This document shows positions 61,901 to 64,000 of a DNA stretch of 64,000 nt, piece by piece. Origin of the DNA: Candidatus Harpocratesius repetitus (GTDB taxonomy: Archaea; Asgardarchaeota; Lokiarchaeia; Sigyniarchaeales; Promethearchaeaceae); NCBI GenBank assembly GCA_021498095.1, contig JAIZWK010000001.1:1909666-1973665 (forward strand). The letters are read 5' to 3'. The position numbers and the translations under genes are program-made. How positions within the stretch are numbered: the stretch's first letter is position 1; each line of letters starts with the position of its first letter. The notes below the pieces were generated by a model. It was not told the origin of the DNA. It ran no database searches and was given only the letters and a program-made list of their open reading frames with translations.

Positions 61901-62794
61901 TTAAACCATCTCAAATTTTATCACATGAGGAATATATTTGGGAAACCTTGAAGAAAGTCTTTCTTTAATTAGATTTAGACGTTCCAAAGCGATTTTGCAA
62001 TATTTTTCTGAAATATCAATTCCAATAAATCTTCGGTTGAGCATATATGCCATTTTTGTTGTTGTTCCTGCACCATTTAGTGGATCTAATATTAAATCAC
62101 CTTCATTCGACCATGAAAGGATATGGTCTTTTGCTAATGCTTCAGGAAACAGCGCTGGATGTTCATAAGCAATAGCATCTGTTGTTGTATGCCCTCTACC
62201 TGTTTTATATCGCCATATGTTGAAACGCATTCCGTATTCATTTACTTTTATTCGTGTTGTATCATCTTTATGTGAAATTGTTCCATCTTTTTTCCTTCTT
62301 TTTTTTGAAAAAGTATATTGTGATTTATTTGGGCGATCTATTAATGGATTAAACGTTTTAGGTTTCCCTTTTGAGAAGACGAACATATATTCAAAAATCT
62401 GATGATAGCGAGTCTTGGAAGGAAATGCAAACCCACTTTTTTGATATATCATAGTATCATGTAATTTAAATCCCTTCGAAATAAAACCTAAAGCTTGTTT
62501 AAACGAGCTACCTGTTTCAGATCCATTTATTGTGCTATCTCCAATGATCCAAACTATAATACCCCCTGGTTTTATTACTCGAAACAATTCTTGGGCGAGA
62601 AGATCAAAATTAAAGTGAAATCCTTGATAATCACGTAAATTGTCGTAAGGTGGGCTCGTAATTGTAAGATCTATCGAATTTGACGAAATTTGTGGTAAAA
62701 CTTCGAGACAATTTGCGTTAATGATCGAATTAATCGGAATATGATTGTGGGGACTAATTTCTATAGAGTGATCTTGCTTTTTAAGATTATTCAT
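61901..62794 (-). CDS. Orphan DNA methyltransferase (N4/N6, beta-class layout)
   Basis: A 297-residue S-adenosylmethionine-dependent DNA methylase. The catalytic motif IV is 'TITSPPYDNLRDY' (TSPPY form, usual for N4-cytosine and some N6-adenine enzymes). The SAM-binding motif I is at the C-terminal end, 'DPLNGAGTTTKMAYML' with 'RRFIGIDISEKYCKIALERL', giving the beta-class order IV before I. The target-recognition region lies between (about 100-210, with 'SKTRYHQIFEYMFVFSKGKP'). No restriction enzyme gene is next to it, so it looks solitary and may serve a housekeeping or epigenetic role. Recognition sequence unknown. Confidence 0.9.
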   Translation of the reverse strand: MNNLKKQDHSIEISPHNHIPINSIINANCLEVLPQISSNSIDLTITSPPYDNLRDYQGFHFNFDLLAQELFRVIKPGGIIVWIIGDSTINGSETGSSFKQALGFISKGFKLHDTMIYQKSGFAFPSKTRYHQIFEYMFVFSKGKPKTFNPLIDRPNKSQYTFSKKRRKKDGTISHKDDTTRIKVNEYGMRFNIWRYKTGRGHTTTDAIAYEHPALFPEALAKDHILSWSNEGDLILDPLNGAGTTTKMAYMLNRRFIGIDISEKYCKIALERLNLIKERLSSRFPKYIPHVIKFEMV

Positions 62795-63226
62795 TTCAAT
62801 CAGCTGGAATTTCCTTGCATAATTTATGGATTTCTTGATAAATAAAGCTTTTCAACTAAATTTAAGAGATTATTGGCACTATTTCATCCAATCGTCACAT
62901 ATTTTTAAATTTAAAAATTATTAAACATATTTACTACATATAGACTACATAATTTCTATATATGTTCTATCCATCTAAAATCATCTGTTTTCGGAATATT
63001 TTTGCGTACGAAAGAGATTCATGAAATATATTCAAAATAGCTATATGTCTTCACAATTTATCATCTGTTTTGCTGTGAATGTATTGCAAAGATAAGGAAA
63101 CTAACTTTTGCTTATTTGAGATCATACATCTCCTACTCGGAATGAAACAAAAAAGGTTTTAAAGGTTCTGATCAAAGTAATATTTGTATAAATGATTTTT
63201 TGATTAAATATCAATGATGATTACAA
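62795..63226. other. Intergenic stretch before the PlsC gene
   Basis: 432 bp of AT-rich sequence between the divergent methyltransferase and PlsC genes. It has TATA-like elements ('gtataaatga' about 36 bp before the PlsC start) and short 'actacata' repeats near 62935-62950; nothing else is recognised and no long ORF exists. Confidence 0.4.
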
Positions 63227-64000
63227 ATGGGTAAGCTAATGAAAAGGTTTGTCAAACACATTATTCGTTATAACCCGTTGGACTATTTTATTCCGCGGTT
63301 GCGAGCATTTTATCGAAAATTGGGGATATTGGATTATTTAGACCGTCAGACATATTGGGTTTTATGGAAAATTGTTAGAATACTCAAACGAAAAGCGTTC
63401 CCAGGCGAAACTACAGGAATAGCGAATGTTCCCATGTCTGGTGCAGGAATATTTATTTCAAACCATAGCCATTTGTTCGACCCATTCTTATCTGCTTCTC
63501 AAGTTCACCGCCCGGTTCATTGGCTTTCAAAAATTGAGAATTTTTATACTCCTTTCTTCAGACCAATTTTACAAACTACGGGATGTATTCCAGTTCGAAG
63601 AGGTCAATCTGATCAAAATGCTATTCGATTAGTTAGACAAAAGTTAGAAAAAGGTCAAATGGTAGGAATCTTCCCAGAAGGAACTCGAACACGAACCGGC
63701 AAATTAGGTCGATTTCACACAGGTGCTGCACGAATGTGCTTAGAATACGGCATCCCTTACGTTCCATGTGTTGTTATTAATTCTTATAAATGTAAAATTG
63801 GTGATAAAATTGACGTACACATTGGAAAACCAAGATATCCTCCAAAAGGAATTGAAGTGAATTATGAAAATTCAAAGTGGTTTACCGATTTAATGCGTCA
63901 AGATATTGTAAGATTATTACAGAAATATGATGTAAATAAGACGATTGAAATTCCTGCTGCAATGTTAGAACCTCCTGTAATTCCTGCACAATTTAAGGAA
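63227..64000 (+). CDS. plsC: PlsC-type acyltransferase (partial, runs past the window end)
   Basis: An open frame of 258 codons continuing beyond 64000, missed by the ORF track because it has no stop. It matches the lysophosphatidic-acid acyltransferase family: motif I 'NHSHLFDP' (H-x4-D), 'GCIPVRRGQ' (motif II) and 'GIFPEGTRTRTGKLGRFHTG' (motif III), with 'VPCVVINSY' as motif IV. It would move a fatty acyl group to the glycerol-phosphate backbone. That step belongs to bacterial ester lipids, so an archaeal owner would be notable. The N-terminal 70 residues are basic, with one amphipathic stretch. The start ATG at 63227 follows a TATA-like sequence. Position 63426-63632 of the ORF track is a shadow of this gene. 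Confidence 0.9.
   Translation, partial: MGKLMKRFVKHIIRYNPLDYFIPRLRAFYRKLGILDYLDRQTYWVLWKIVRILKRKAFPGETTGIANVPMSGAGIFISNHSHLFDPFLSASQVHRPVHWLSKIENFYTPFFRPILQTTGCIPVRRGQSDQNAIRLVRQKLEKGQMVGIFPEGTRTRTGKLGRFHTGAARMCLEYGIPYVPCVVINSYKCKIGDKIDVHIGKPRYPPKGIEVNYENSKWFTDLMRQDIVRLLQKYDVNKTIEIPAAMLEPPVIPAQFKE

Noticed and set aside
1-64000. CRISPR arrays, rRNA, other tRNAs and replication origins
   Set aside because: No regular spaced repeats of 24-40 bp with unique spacers, no rRNA-like blocks, no second cloverleaf and no Orc1/Cdc6 gene or ORB-like repeats were seen. The only regular repeats (33-bp and 25-bp arrays) have no spacers.

Overview
The window is AT-rich (by eye about 30% G+C), gene-dense and archaeal in character. 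The archaeal signs are a tRNA-Arg(TCG) with an intron in a bulge-helix-bulge fold, TATA boxes close upstream of several start codons, a small histone-fold protein and a tRNase Z. Several other features are typical of Asgard archaea (Promethearchaeota, most likely a Lokiarchaeia-type lineage): a eukaryote-like Ser/Thr kinase with an FHA-like domain, two PPP-family phosphatases, very long coiled-coil proteins capped by zinc ribbons, a ubiquitin-like protein, a Bax-inhibitor-1-like protein, an [FeFe]-hydrogenase and a PlsC-type acyltransferase. The Asgard assignment is an inference from gene content, not a measured phylogeny.

Layout. 0-3.1 kb: a coiled-coil/winged-helix protein, the intron-bearing tRNA and an AAA+/DUF4143 ATPase behind a 33-bp tandem repeat. 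3.3-12 kb: membrane proteins, a GNAT acetyltransferase, a secreted clostripain-like protease, a winged-helix regulator, a membrane-dipeptidase-like hydrolase, an alpha/beta hydrolase and a zinc alcohol dehydrogenase. 12-19.4 kb: a thioredoxin-like/CcdA thiol-redox pair, a zinc-ribbon PPP phosphatase, a GH38 alpha-mannosidase and a ZIP metal transporter. 19.5-25 kb: a 1267-residue zinc-ribbon/coiled-coil protein and an IS4-type transposase. 25-34.5 kb: a DUF985 cupin, a minus-strand kinase-phosphatase-BI-1-like operon, tRNase Z, the ubiquitin-like protein, and a solenoid protein plus a duplicated winged-helix protein. 34.5-39.3 kb: a trimeric [FeFe]-hydrogenase operon (HydC-HydB-HydA order) ending in a receiver-like gene. 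39.5-43.5 kb: an ECF transporter and dihydrolipoamide dehydrogenase. 43.7-55.4 kb: an acyltransferase-3/DUF1624-like membrane protein, a damaged VOC gene, a HEAT-repeat protein, a 1286-residue membrane coiled-coil protein, an acyl-CoA dehydrogenase and a GlcD-like flavoprotein. 55.5-57.5 kb: a histone-fold gene followed by a gene-poor stretch with a tandem repeat, a decayed nuclease-like gene and a dispersed repeat. 57.6-64 kb: a B12-radical-SAM protein, a zinc-ribbon protein, a DUF362-ferredoxin protein, a histidine phosphatase, an orphan DNA methyltransferase and a PlsC gene running off the window end.

How genes fit together. The clearest units are: (i) the hydrogenase operon, predicted to couple NAD(H), ferredoxin and H2; (ii) a phospho-signalling set in which the same N-terminal zinc-ribbon module caps both a kinase and a phosphatase, with a second phosphatase and a BI-1-like membrane protein directly behind the kinase; (iii) the thiol-redox pair; (iv) the ECF transporter; and (v) a degenerate accessory zone at 55.7-57.5 kb. 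Most genes seem to have weak or no Shine-Dalgarno sequences, whereas all four hydrogenase-operon genes have a strong GGAGG.
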